Source: Actinomycetes bacterium
GTDB taxonomy: Bacteria > Actinomycetota > Actinomycetes > Actinomycetales > Microbacteriaceae
DNA: 6,779 nucleotides
Direction: 5' to 3'
Assembly: GCA_023390155.1 (NCBI GenBank)
Contig: JAEWDJ010000391.1
Span: forward strand, 1-6,779
Position numbers and translations under genes: made by a program. Positions 1 through 5,982 of this stretch are shown in pieces. The notes below the pieces were generated by a model that worked only from the letters and a program-made list of their open reading frames with translations, made no database searches and was not told where the DNA came from. Each line of letters opens with the position of its first letter. Position 1 is the first letter of the stretch.

Positions 1-441
1 CGGCTCCTCGACGACATCACGGTCCCGGACCTCCTGGTCTCCCCTGCTCCCGTCGAGGCGCTGGTCGCCCTGTTCGCCGACCTGCGCGCGCTGCTCGTGA
101 TGCACCCCGACGCCATCCCCGCCCGCGTCGGCTCCCGGCCCTGGGCGCAGATGGTCGGCATGGTCAACGCCCTCCTCACGCAGCTGCTGGCGCTCGGCCT
201 GTCCGTCGACCGCGCGGCCGCCTGCTACGAGGCCCTCATCGGGGTCACCATGTCGAGCGCCGCCGTCGCCCGCACCGCATCGCAGACGCCTCCCGCCGAG
301 ATCGAGGCCCTCGTCCGCGAACTCGCTCCAGCCGACTCGGACCCCCTGCTGCGCCTGGAGGAATGGGCGAACCGGCCCGCCGATGAGCGGTTCCGCGAGA
401 CGATGCGCGAACTCGTGCAGTGGATGCTGCCGATGCTCTGA
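1..441 (+). CDS. TetR/AcrR-family regulator, C-terminal fragment (5' end outside window)
   Basis: The reading frame is open from the first base and ends in TGA at 439-441, giving 146 visible residues. It is an all-helical, Ala/Leu-rich segment with no membrane-like hydrophobic run. The pattern fits the ligand-binding and dimerisation domain of TetR/AcrR regulators: a helix beginning around ALVALFADLRALLVMHP, then a helix with WAQMVGMVNALLTQLLALG, then a DRAAACYEALIGVTMSSAAVA helix. A terminal amphipathic helix (ERFRETMRELVQWMLPML) resembles the last dimer helix of the family. The DNA-binding helix-turn-helix would lie upstream of the window, so the family call rests on the C-terminal half alone, and that half is poorly conserved in TetR proteins. 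It converges with the aminotransferase at 509-1669, 67 bp away, so the two are not an operon. Its target cannot be deduced from what is visible. Confidence 0.62.
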   Translation, partial: RLLDDITVPDLLVSPAPVEALVALFADLRALLVMHPDAIPARVGSRPWAQMVGMVNALLTQLLALGLSVDRAAACYEALIGVTMSSAAVARTASQTPPAEIEALVRELAPADSDPLLRLEEWANRPADERFRETMRELVQWMLPML

Positions 442-508
442 CGACCGGACGCGTCCGCCGGCCGCGGTGTCCGCCCGCGCCCGGCTCCGCGCTACGCCGT
501 CTCCCCCG

Positions 509-1669
509 TCACGACCAGGCCTCGTCGAAGCGCGACCGGAGATCGACGAGCCGCTCGACAGGCTCGTTCGCGAACACGAGCCGCACGAAGCGGTCGCCGG
601 CCGGACCCCATCCGGTCATCGGGGTGGCCGCGATGCGCCCGCGTTCGAAGAGCCGCTCCACCGCATCGGCCGCCGACAGCCCCAACGGGACCACGTCGAT
701 GAGCAACGACCAGCCCCCGTCCGGTCGGATCACCGGATAACCGGCGAGCTGGTCGAGGATCGTGTCGCGCCGCGCCTTCCAGATGGCGGTCGCTCGCGCG
801 ACGTCGTCCTCGGCGTCAGGAGCCGTGAGAGCTGCCGCAACCGCCTCCTGGGCGATCCCCACCTGGCAGACCACGTTGCTCAGGCCCACCAGATTGATGT
901 CACGAAGGATCTCGGCGGGTCCGACGACCCAGCCGACCCGCCACCCGATCATGCGCAGTTCCTTCGACGCGGCGCCGACGGTGATGGTTCGGTCCGCCAG
1001 GCCGTCGACGCGAGCCGGATGCACCCGCTCGGCCTCGTCGAAACGGATGCGCTCCATCGCCGCGTCGTAGATCAGCCAGGCGTCGGTTCCCTCGAGAGCC
1101 CGCGCGAGTGCTTCCCAGTGCGCCCTGCCGAGCACGGAGCCGGTCGGCATGGCCGGGGACATCATGAGCACGGCGGCCGTCTTGGGGCCCACCGCGGCTG
1201 CCAGCCTCTCCGGATCGATCTGCCACCCACCGGCCGCGGGCTCGAGCGCGACGAATCGGGGCACCCCTCCGGCCAGGCGGATGCGGTTGACGAGCCCGGC
1301 GTAGATCGGGTCGACGATCACGACCTCGTCGCCCGGTTCCACGATGGCGAGCAGGGTGTTCAGGATGCCGTTCAAGCCCCCGGCCGTGATGACGCACTCG
1401 GTCGCCGGGTCATAGCGCCGGCCGGACGCCCGCCCGACATGCGCAGCGGCCGCTTCGCGGAGGGACGTCCCGCCCTGGAAGGGCAGATAGCTGTTGGCAC
1501 TGTCTTCCTCGACCGCCGAGAGCGTCCGGCTGATCGCCACGGCGGGAGGGCGGAGATCGGTATCCAGGTTCTCGAGCCGCAGCATCGAGCCGTCCGCCCG
1601 TGCGTCAGCGCGGTCGCCCATGACGTCGACGCCGATGCCGGGGATGTGCCGCAACCGGGAAACGGACAT
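509..1669 (-). CDS. PLP-dependent aminotransferase, class I/II (fold type I), with atypical cofactor-site residues
   Basis: This is a 386-residue protein, the normal size for a class I/II aminotransferase. It is expected to be a cytosolic, PLP-dependent homodimer transferring an amino group between an amino acid and a 2-oxo acid; the substrate cannot be read from the sequence. I place the start at 1669 because AGGAGG lies 5 nt upstream; the frame stays open further upstream but would run into the divergent gene. Visible landmarks are Y61 in YLPFQGG (PLP phosphate-contacting Tyr), a GG turn at 97-98, DPIY at 120-123, D202 (pyridine-nitrogen Asp), K236 in ASKELRMIGWRVG (Schiff-base Lys), R244 (phosphate Arg) and R363 in FVRLVFA (substrate carboxylate Arg). 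By spacing against aspartate aminotransferase, Asn194 is Met174 (SPAMPTG), Tyr225 is Met205 (YDAAM) and Ser255 is Ala233. The catalytic Lys and Asp are kept, so an active enzyme is likely. The divergent XRE-cupin gene is the probable regulator. Confidence 0.93.
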   Translation of the reverse strand: MSVSRLRHIPGIGVDVMGDRADARADGSMLRLENLDTDLRPPAVAISRTLSAVEEDSANSYLPFQGGTSLREAAAAHVGRASGRRYDPATECVITAGGLNGILNTLLAIVEPGDEVVIVDPIYAGLVNRIRLAGGVPRFVALEPAAGGWQIDPERLAAAVGPKTAAVLMMSPAMPTGSVLGRAHWEALARALEGTDAWLIYDAAMERIRFDEAERVHPARVDGLADRTITVGAASKELRMIGWRVGWVVGPAEILRDINLVGLSNVVCQVGIAQEAVAAALTAPDAEDDVARATAIWKARRDTILDQLAGYPVIRPDGGWSLLIDVVPLGLSAADAVERLFERGRIAATPMTGWGPAGDRFVRLVFANEPVERLVDLRSRFDEAWS

Positions 1670-1674
1670 GACGA

Positions 1675-1680
1675 CCTCCT
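1675..1680 (-). promoter_or_regulatory. Shine-Dalgarno site of the aminotransferase
   Basis: Read on the minus strand this is AGGAGG, a perfect Shine-Dalgarno sequence, followed by TCGTC and then ATG at 1669. It decides the start: the in-frame ATG codons further upstream would place the N-terminus inside the divergent regulator and lack such a site. Confidence 0.88.
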
Positions 1681-1682
1681 GG

Positions 1683-1698
1683 GTTCTGTATACAGAAC
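1683..1698. promoter_or_regulatory. Perfect 16-bp palindrome, probable operator of the XRE-cupin regulator
   Basis: GTTCTGTATACAGAAC is a perfect inverted repeat with no spacer, centred between 1690 and 1691. It lies in the 43-bp gap between the aminotransferase and XRE starts and is A/T-rich compared with its surroundings. Dimeric XRE-family proteins typically bind such dyads, and neighbouring-gene autoregulation is common in the family. It is 2 bp from a candidate -10 box for the XRE gene and covers the predicted start site of the aminotransferase transcript, so repression of both genes is the simplest inference. That this particular protein binds here is not shown by the sequence. Confidence 0.72.
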
Positions 1699-1700
1699 GG

Positions 1701-1706
1701 TAGACT
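1701..1706 (+). promoter_or_regulatory. Candidate -10 box of the XRE-cupin gene (leaderless)
   Basis: TAGACT fits the actinobacterial TAnnnT -10 pattern. Six bases (AGCGGC) separate it from the ATG at 1713, which places the expected transcription start on the start codon itself. There is no Shine-Dalgarno sequence between the palindrome and the ATG. I see no convincing -35 hexamer at 16-18 bp upstream, so the assignment rests on the -10 box and spacing. Confidence 0.5.
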
Positions 1707-1730
1707 AGCGGCATGCCCGCACCAGGTCGA
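1702..1730 (-). promoter_or_regulatory. Candidate promoter of the aminotransferase, overlapping the XRE start
   Basis: On the minus strand, TCGACC (1730-1725, four of six matches to TTGACA) is followed after 17 bp by TAGTCT (1707-1702), a TAnnnT -10 box. The predicted transcript would begin near 1695, inside the palindrome, giving a short leader that includes the AGGAGG site. The -35 part would lie within the first codons of the divergent regulator. Weak hexamers in GC-rich DNA arise by chance, so this is tentative. Confidence 0.35.
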
Positions 1731-2291
1731 GACGCATCCGACCCCTCCGGCGTGATTGCCGCCGCGGTGGGAGCGCGCATCCGCGAGCTCAGGCAGGCAC
1801 GAGGAGCATCGCTGGCAACCCTCGCCGCCTCGACGGGGCTCGGCAAGGGGACGCTGTCCGAGCTCGAGCGCGGTCAGCGCAACCCCACCCTCGACACCCT
1901 GTTCGCGATCGCCACACAGCTCGGGGTTCCCCTGGGCACCCTGATCGCGGAGGACCGTTTCCCCCACTCCGAACATGCCAGTGCGCGCGCCGTGGGCCAG
2001 AGCATCGACGGGAGCCTGATCGACCGGTGGACCGGTGAGAGCGGACTGGTGGAGGTCTACCGCCTGACCATCAGCCAGGAGACCCGGACCTCACGCCCGC
2101 ACGCCGCAGGCGTGAGCGAGACCCTGACCCTCATCGAGGGCGCCATCGAGGTCGGCGAGGTCGGAAAGACCGTGGAGCTGCGGGCGATGGAGAGCCATTC
2201 GTTCGCGGGCGACCGGGCCCATCTGTACCGGGGAGTCGCGATCCGATCCATCGCGATCCTGGCCATGCGCTATCCCGTCCCCGGAGCGTAG
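1713..2291 (+). CDS. XRE-family transcriptional regulator with C-terminal cupin domain
   Basis: The 192-residue protein combines an N-terminal HTH_3/XRE DNA-binding domain (about 20-78) with a C-terminal cupin-type beta-barrel (about 110-188). The HTH is typical: RIRELRQARGASLATLA, then STGLGKGTLSELERGQRNPT, where the second segment is the recognition-helix region, and TLDTLFAIATQLGVPLGTL closes the domain. The cupin part shows SRPHAAGVSETLTLIEGAIEV-like spacing with H130, E136 and G143, and H170 in the second motif. The second His of the usual HxH is Ala132, so metal binding is uncertain and the barrel may instead bind a small molecule. Proteins of this architecture (the PuuR-like group) usually sense metabolites and control amino-acid or polyamine genes. 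Here the divergent aminotransferase is the obvious candidate target, through the palindrome at 1683-1698. The ATG at 1713 has no Shine-Dalgarno sequence and is probably read from a leaderless transcript. Confidence 0.9.
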   Translation: MPAPGRDASDPSGVIAAAVGARIRELRQARGASLATLAASTGLGKGTLSELERGQRNPTLDTLFAIATQLGVPLGTLIAEDRFPHSEHASARAVGQSIDGSLIDRWTGESGLVEVYRLTISQETRTSRPHAAGVSETLTLIEGAIEVGEVGKTVELRAMESHSFAGDRAHLYRGVAIRSIAILAMRYPVPGA

Positions 2292-2417
2292 ATCCGCGGA
2301 ACGTGCACCTGACCCGCTCCCCCTCCCCACCGACGAACACCCAGAAACCTCGCCTACGCTGGCCACATCTCAGGCGTTCCGCCCACACCCTCGGCTGGGA
2401 AGTCGGTACGGCGCAGC

Positions 2418-2422
2418 GGAGG
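2418..2422 (+). promoter_or_regulatory. Shine-Dalgarno site deciding the GTG start of the desaturase
   Basis: GGAGG lies 4 nt before GTG at 2427. The spacing is short but workable. No ATG start is available until well inside the first membrane-proximal region, so the GTG is preferred. Confidence 0.65.
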
Positions 2423-2426
2423 ACCC

Positions 2427-3521
2427 GTGACCGCACCCACCCTCGGCCCGGTACGCCGGACCCGCAGACGCACGGAGGACCGCCCGGCGGTCACCAGCAC
2501 CTACAACGAGCTGCTCGGCCGTATTCGCGGCGAGGGGCTGCTCGAGCGCCGACGCGGCTTCTACATCGCCGTCTTCGCCCTGCTGACGGTGGGGCTGCTG
2601 GGCGCGGTCGCCGGCTTCGTCCTGCTGGGCGACTCGTGGTTCCAGCTGCTGATCGCCGCGGCGCTCGGCCTCATCTTCACCCAGTTCGCCTTCCTCGGTC
2701 ACGAGGCGTCGCACCGGCAGGTCTTCGCGTCGGGGCCGCGCAACGACCGGGCCGGGCGGCTGATCGCCACCTGGCTCGTGGGCATGAGCTACCAGTGGTG
2801 GATGACGAAGCACACCCGCCATCACGCCAATCCGAACACGAAGGGCAAGGACCCGGACATCGCGTTCGACACCGTCTCGTTCACCGAGGAGGACGCGGCA
2901 CGCCAGCGCGGGCTGCTCGCCGCGATCACGCGGCGGCAGGGGTACCTCTTCTTCCCCCTCCTCCTGCTGGAGGGCGTCAACCTCCACGTCACCTCCATCC
3001 GCTCGCTCGTCGCGCCGGGGGCGGTCGAGCGGCGCACGAGCGAGCTGGTGGCGATCGCGCTGCGGTTCGCGGTCTACCTCGCGGCGGTGTTCCTGACGCT
3101 CCCCGTCGGGATGGCGTTCGCCTTCCTCGGTGTGCAGCTCGCCGTCTTCGGCGTCTACATGGGCGCCTCCTTCGCGCCGAACCACAAGGGGATGCCGCAG
3201 CTGCCGGCCGACGCGCGCGTCGACTTCCTGAACAAGCAGGTGCTCACCTCCCGCAACATCCGGGGCGGCTGGGCGATGAGCGCGCTCATGGGCGGCCTGA
3301 ACCACCAGATCGAGCACCACCTGTTCCCGAGCATGCCGCGACCGCACCTGCGGCGAGCGCGCGAGCTCGTGCGTCAGCACTGCGCCGCCCACGGCATCCC
3401 GTACACCGAGACGGGGCTCGTGAGGTCGTACGGCATCGTCATCCGCTACCTCAACCGGGTGGGCCTCGCCGCGCGCGACCCGTTCGACTGCCCGGCCGCG
3501 CACCGGTTCCGCCGGGCCTGA
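2427..3521 (+). CDS. Membrane fatty-acid desaturase (acyl-lipid/acyl-CoA desaturase, QIEHH type)
   Basis: This 364-residue integral membrane protein carries the three histidine boxes that bind the di-iron centre of membrane desaturases. They are HEASH (H92, H96), HTRHH (H129, H132, H133) and QIEHH (H297, H298, preceded by NH293). H253 in PNHKG is a further conserved-looking histidine. Hydrophobic segments occur at about 46-66, 72-90, 111-124, 173-185, 208-226 and 228-248, with the boxes facing the cytosol in the usual model. The HxxxH / HxxHH / QxxHH arrangement matches the family that includes front-end desaturases and mycobacterial DesA3-like stearoyl-CoA desaturases. The reaction is O2-dependent insertion of a double bond in a fatty acyl chain; chain position cannot be read from the sequence. 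There is no fused cytochrome b5 or ferredoxin domain and no reductase gene in the window, so its electron donor must be encoded elsewhere. The start is GTG, and the gene is flanked by 135-bp and 97-bp gaps, so it is probably monocistronic. Confidence 0.95.
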   Translation: MTAPTLGPVRRTRRRTEDRPAVTSTYNELLGRIRGEGLLERRRGFYIAVFALLTVGLLGAVAGFVLLGDSWFQLLIAAALGLIFTQFAFLGHEASHRQVFASGPRNDRAGRLIATWLVGMSYQWWMTKHTRHHANPNTKGKDPDIAFDTVSFTEEDAARQRGLLAAITRRQGYLFFPLLLLEGVNLHVTSIRSLVAPGAVERRTSELVAIALRFAVYLAAVFLTLPVGMAFAFLGVQLAVFGVYMGASFAPNHKGMPQLPADARVDFLNKQVLTSRNIRGGWAMSALMGGLNHQIEHHLFPSMPRPHLRRARELVRQHCAAHGIPYTETGLVRSYGIVIRYLNRVGLAARDPFDCPAAHRFRRA

Positions 3522-3604
3522 GCGATTCTCGGGGATAGCCACACCGCGAGCCTCCGGGTTAGGGTGCGGGCGCCGTCGCCGTTACGCGCGCCGGCGATCC
3601 GGAC

Positions 3605-3612
3605 GAGAGGAG
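3605..3612 (+). promoter_or_regulatory. Shine-Dalgarno site of the sulfatase
   Basis: GAGAGGAG lies 6 nt before ATG 3619 and supports that start over the internal Met at residue 35, which has no comparable site. Confidence 0.75.
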
Positions 3613-3618
3613 CGGGCC

Positions 3619-5961
3619 ATGGGGGATGACGCGACGAGATCGGTGCGCGGGGAGCCGCTGCCCCCGGCGCGGACGCTGCCGTTCCCGCCTCCGCGGTCGG
3701 GCAGCGTCGCCGGCCGGACCATGCAGGAGTCGACCTACAGTCCCCGCCCGCCGGAGTCGCATCTGCCGGAGGGCGCGCCCAACATCCTGGTCATCCTGAT
3801 CGACGATGCCGGCCCCGCGCTCCCGCGTCCGCTGGGCGGTCTCGTGAACACCCCGACGCTGGAGCGGGTGCGCGCGGAGGGAGTCGGCTACAACCGGTTC
3901 CACACGACGGCCATGTGCTCGCCCACGCGCGCCTCCCTGCTGACCGGGCGCAACCACCACCGCGTCGGCTACGGGCAGATCGCCGAGCTCGCGAACGACT
4001 GGGACGGGTACTCCGGGCGCATCCCGAAGACGAGCGCGACAGTCGCGCAGGTGCTGCACGACTACGGCTACGCGACCGCCGCCTGGGGCAAGTGGCACAA
4101 CACGCCCGCGGAGGAGACGAGCGTCGTCGGGCCGTTCGAGCACTGGCCGACGGGCTACGGCTTCGACTACTTCTACGGGTTCCTGGCGGGCGAGGCGTCG
4201 CAGTACGAGCCGAACCTCGTGCGCAACACGACCGTCGTGCGCCCGCCGAAGACGCCGGAGGAGGGGTACCACCTCAGCGAGGACATCGCGGACGACGCGA
4301 TCGGCTGGCTGCGCGACCACAAGGCGCTCGCACCCGACCAGCCGTTCTTCCTCTACTGGGCGACCGGCGCCCTACACGGCCCGCACCACATCATGAAGGA
4401 GTGGGCGGACAGGTACCGCGGCGTGTTCGACGACGGGTGGGACGTCTACCGCGAGCGCGCACACGCGGGTGCCAAGGCGGCCGGCTGGATCCCGGACGAC
4501 GCCGAGCTCACCCCGCGCCCGGACGGCCTGCAGGCGTGGGAGGACGTCCCCGACCATCAGAAGCCGTTCCAGCGCCGGCTGATGGAGGTCGCCGCCGGCT
4601 TCGGCGAGCATGCCGACGTGCAGGCCGGGCGGCTCCTCGACGAGCTGGAGGCGCTCGGCTACGCCGACGACACGATCGTGCTCTACATCTGGGGCGACAA
4701 CGGCTCCTCCGGTGAGGGGCAGAACGGCACGATCAGCGAACTCCTGGCCCAGAACATGATCCCTACCACCGTCGACCAGCACATCGCCGCCCTGGACGAC
4801 CTCGGCGGCCTGGATGCGCTCGGCTCCCCGGCCACCGACAACCAGTACCACGCGGGCTGGGCCTGGGCCGGATCGGCGCCGTACCAGGGCATGAAGCTGC
4901 TCGCCTCGCACCTGGGAGGCACGCGCAACCCGCTCTTCCTCCGCTGGCCGGGGCGCATCCAGCCCGACCCGGTGCCGCGGACGCAGTTCCATCACGTCGT
5001 CGACATCGCGCCGACGCTGTACGACATCGTGGGCATCACCCCGCCCGACACCGTCGCCGGGCTCGCACAGGACCCGATCGACGGCGTCAGCATGGCCTAC
5101 TCGGTCGACGACCGCGACGCCCCCGGCACCCGCCGGGTGCAGTACTTCGAGGTCATGGGCAGCCGCTCCGTCTACGCCGACGGCTGGATGGCGTCGGCCC
5201 TCGGTCCGCGCCTCCCGTGGGTCCCCGGCGCACCCCGAGGCATCCGAACCTGGACGCCCGACCAGGACCGCTGGGAGCTCTACGACCTCGACCACGACTG
5301 GAGCCAGGCGCACGACCTCGCCGCCGAGCACCCCCGCAAGCTCGCGGAGCTGAAGGAGGTGTTCGCGATCGAGGCCGCCAGGAACGACGCCCTCCCGATC
5401 GGCGGCGGCCTCTGGGTCCCCGTGATGCATCCCGAGGACCGCTTCAGCCCGCCGTACACGAGCTGGGAGCTGACCGGCGACACCGTCCGCGTCCCGGAGT
5501 TCTGCGCCCCCGCCCTCGGCAACCGCCCGAACACCGTCACGCTGGAGCTGCACTCACCGGAGCGGGCGAGCGGCGTCCTCTACAAGCTCGGCGGCGCGGG
5601 CGGCGGCCTCACCTGCTACGCGATCGACGGCACGCTGCACTACGAGTACAACCTCTTCCTGGTGGACCGCACGATCATCGCGGCGCGCTCGCCCCTTCCC
5701 GCCGGCGACGCCACCGTCGAGGTCGTCACCGCCGTGACGGAGCCGCGGCCGGGCTCCCCGCTCCACGTCACCCTGCGCATCGACGGCGAGGAGGTCGGTT
5801 CCGGGGACGTGCCCATCAGCGCTCCCCTCCTCTTCTCCGCCAACGACTGCCTCGACATCGGCCGCGCCTACGGCGGCGCGGTATCGCGGGCGTACGCCGA
5901 CCGGATGCCGTTCGCGTTCGACGGGCGCATCGGGAGGGTGCGGGTCGCGTATGCGGGGTGA
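3619..5961 (+). CDS. Type I arylsulfatase (formylglycine-dependent, AtsA/AtsD-like, 780 aa)
   Basis: This alkaline-phosphatase-superfamily enzyme hydrolyses sulfate esters to an alcohol and sulfate. The signature C100-S-P-T-R104 followed by ASLLTGR (105-111) is the sulfatase motif, in which Cys100 is oxidised to formylglycine. All ten active-site positions known from Pseudomonas aeruginosa arylsulfatase have counterparts: D62, D63, D360 and N361 (calcium), C100, R104, K158 and H160 (in GKWH), H253 (in ALHGPHH) and K426 (in GMKLLASH). The length is close to the roughly 787 residues of mycobacterial AtsA and AtsD. Residues 1-50 are Pro-rich and polar with no signal peptide or membrane segment, so a cytosolic enzyme is inferred. 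Residues about 636-780 form a beta-rich module that may be a lectin-like sandwich. The stretch after the Asp pair (GPALPRPLGG, 65-74) looks divergent from the family's usual GFGxTSTFGG. No formylglycine-generating enzyme or sulfate-ester transporter is in the window, so maturation depends on a gene elsewhere. The natural substrate is unknown. Confidence 0.95.
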   Translation: MGDDATRSVRGEPLPPARTLPFPPPRSGSVAGRTMQESTYSPRPPESHLPEGAPNILVILIDDAGPALPRPLGGLVNTPTLERVRAEGVGYNRFHTTAMCSPTRASLLTGRNHHRVGYGQIAELANDWDGYSGRIPKTSATVAQVLHDYGYATAAWGKWHNTPAEETSVVGPFEHWPTGYGFDYFYGFLAGEASQYEPNLVRNTTVVRPPKTPEEGYHLSEDIADDAIGWLRDHKALAPDQPFFLYWATGALHGPHHIMKEWADRYRGVFDDGWDVYRERAHAGAKAAGWIPDDAELTPRPDGLQAWEDVPDHQKPFQRRLMEVAAGFGEHADVQAGRLLDELEALGYADDTIVLYIWGDNGSSGEGQNGTISELLAQNMIPTTVDQHIAALDDLGGLDALGSPATDNQYHAGWAWAGSAPYQGMKLLASHLGGTRNPLFLRWPGRIQPDPVPRTQFHHVVDIAPTLYDIVGITPPDTVAGLAQDPIDGVSMAYSVDDRDAPGTRRVQYFEVMGSRSVYADGWMASALGPRLPWVPGAPRGIRTWTPDQDRWELYDLDHDWSQAHDLAAEHPRKLAELKEVFAIEAARNDALPIGGGLWVPVMHPEDRFSPPYTSWELTGDTVRVPEFCAPALGNRPNTVTLELHSPERASGVLYKLGGAGGGLTCYAIDGTLHYEYNLFLVDRTIIAARSPLPAGDATVEVVTAVTEPRPGSPLHVTLRIDGEEVGSGDVPISAPLLFSANDCLDIGRAYGGAVSRAYADRMPFAFDGRIGRVRVAYAG

Positions 5962-5982
5962 GGTCGCCCGTCGCGCAGCCCG

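Noticed and set aside
446..457. CGGACGCGTCCG palindrome in the gap between the TetR fragment and the aminotransferase as a terminator
   Set aside because: It has no loop-forming spacer and no T-run, and short GC palindromes are common at this base composition.
383..1708. Long open frame on the plus strand antisense to the aminotransferase
   Set aside because: Its predicted protein is low-complexity Arg/Gly/His/Asp-rich with no recognisable domain, it is fully explained by codon bias of the gene on the other strand, and it has no sensible start context.
2355..2360. TACGCT as a -10 box for the desaturase
   Set aside because: It fits TAnnnT but there is no -35 hexamer at the right distance, and such matches are frequent. 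I would not annotate it without 5'-end data.
2303..3542. Long open frames on both strands overlapping the desaturase
   Set aside because: They encode Arg/Pro/Glu-rich sequence without motifs, whereas the 2427-3521 frame has all three histidine boxes and membrane helices.
3560..3565. TAGGGT as a -10 box for the sulfatase
   Set aside because: It fits TAnnnT in a plausible place, but no -35 match is visible, so it remains only a possibility.
3576..3597. TCGCCG...CGGCGA inverted repeat upstream of the sulfatase as a terminator or leader hairpin
   Set aside because: The stem is 6 bp with a 10-nt loop and no U-tract; too weak to distinguish from chance.
4372..5553. Minus-strand open frame of about 390 codons inside the sulfatase
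   Set aside because: Typical antisense shadow in GC-rich DNA: no domain, no ribosome-binding context, and the sulfatase frame is continuous with every catalytic residue.
2427..5961. Desaturase and sulfatase as a two-gene lipid-sulfate operon
   Set aside because: The 97-bp gap, separate ribosome-binding sites and unrelated known functions do not support co-transcription; only conserved adjacency in other genomes would.
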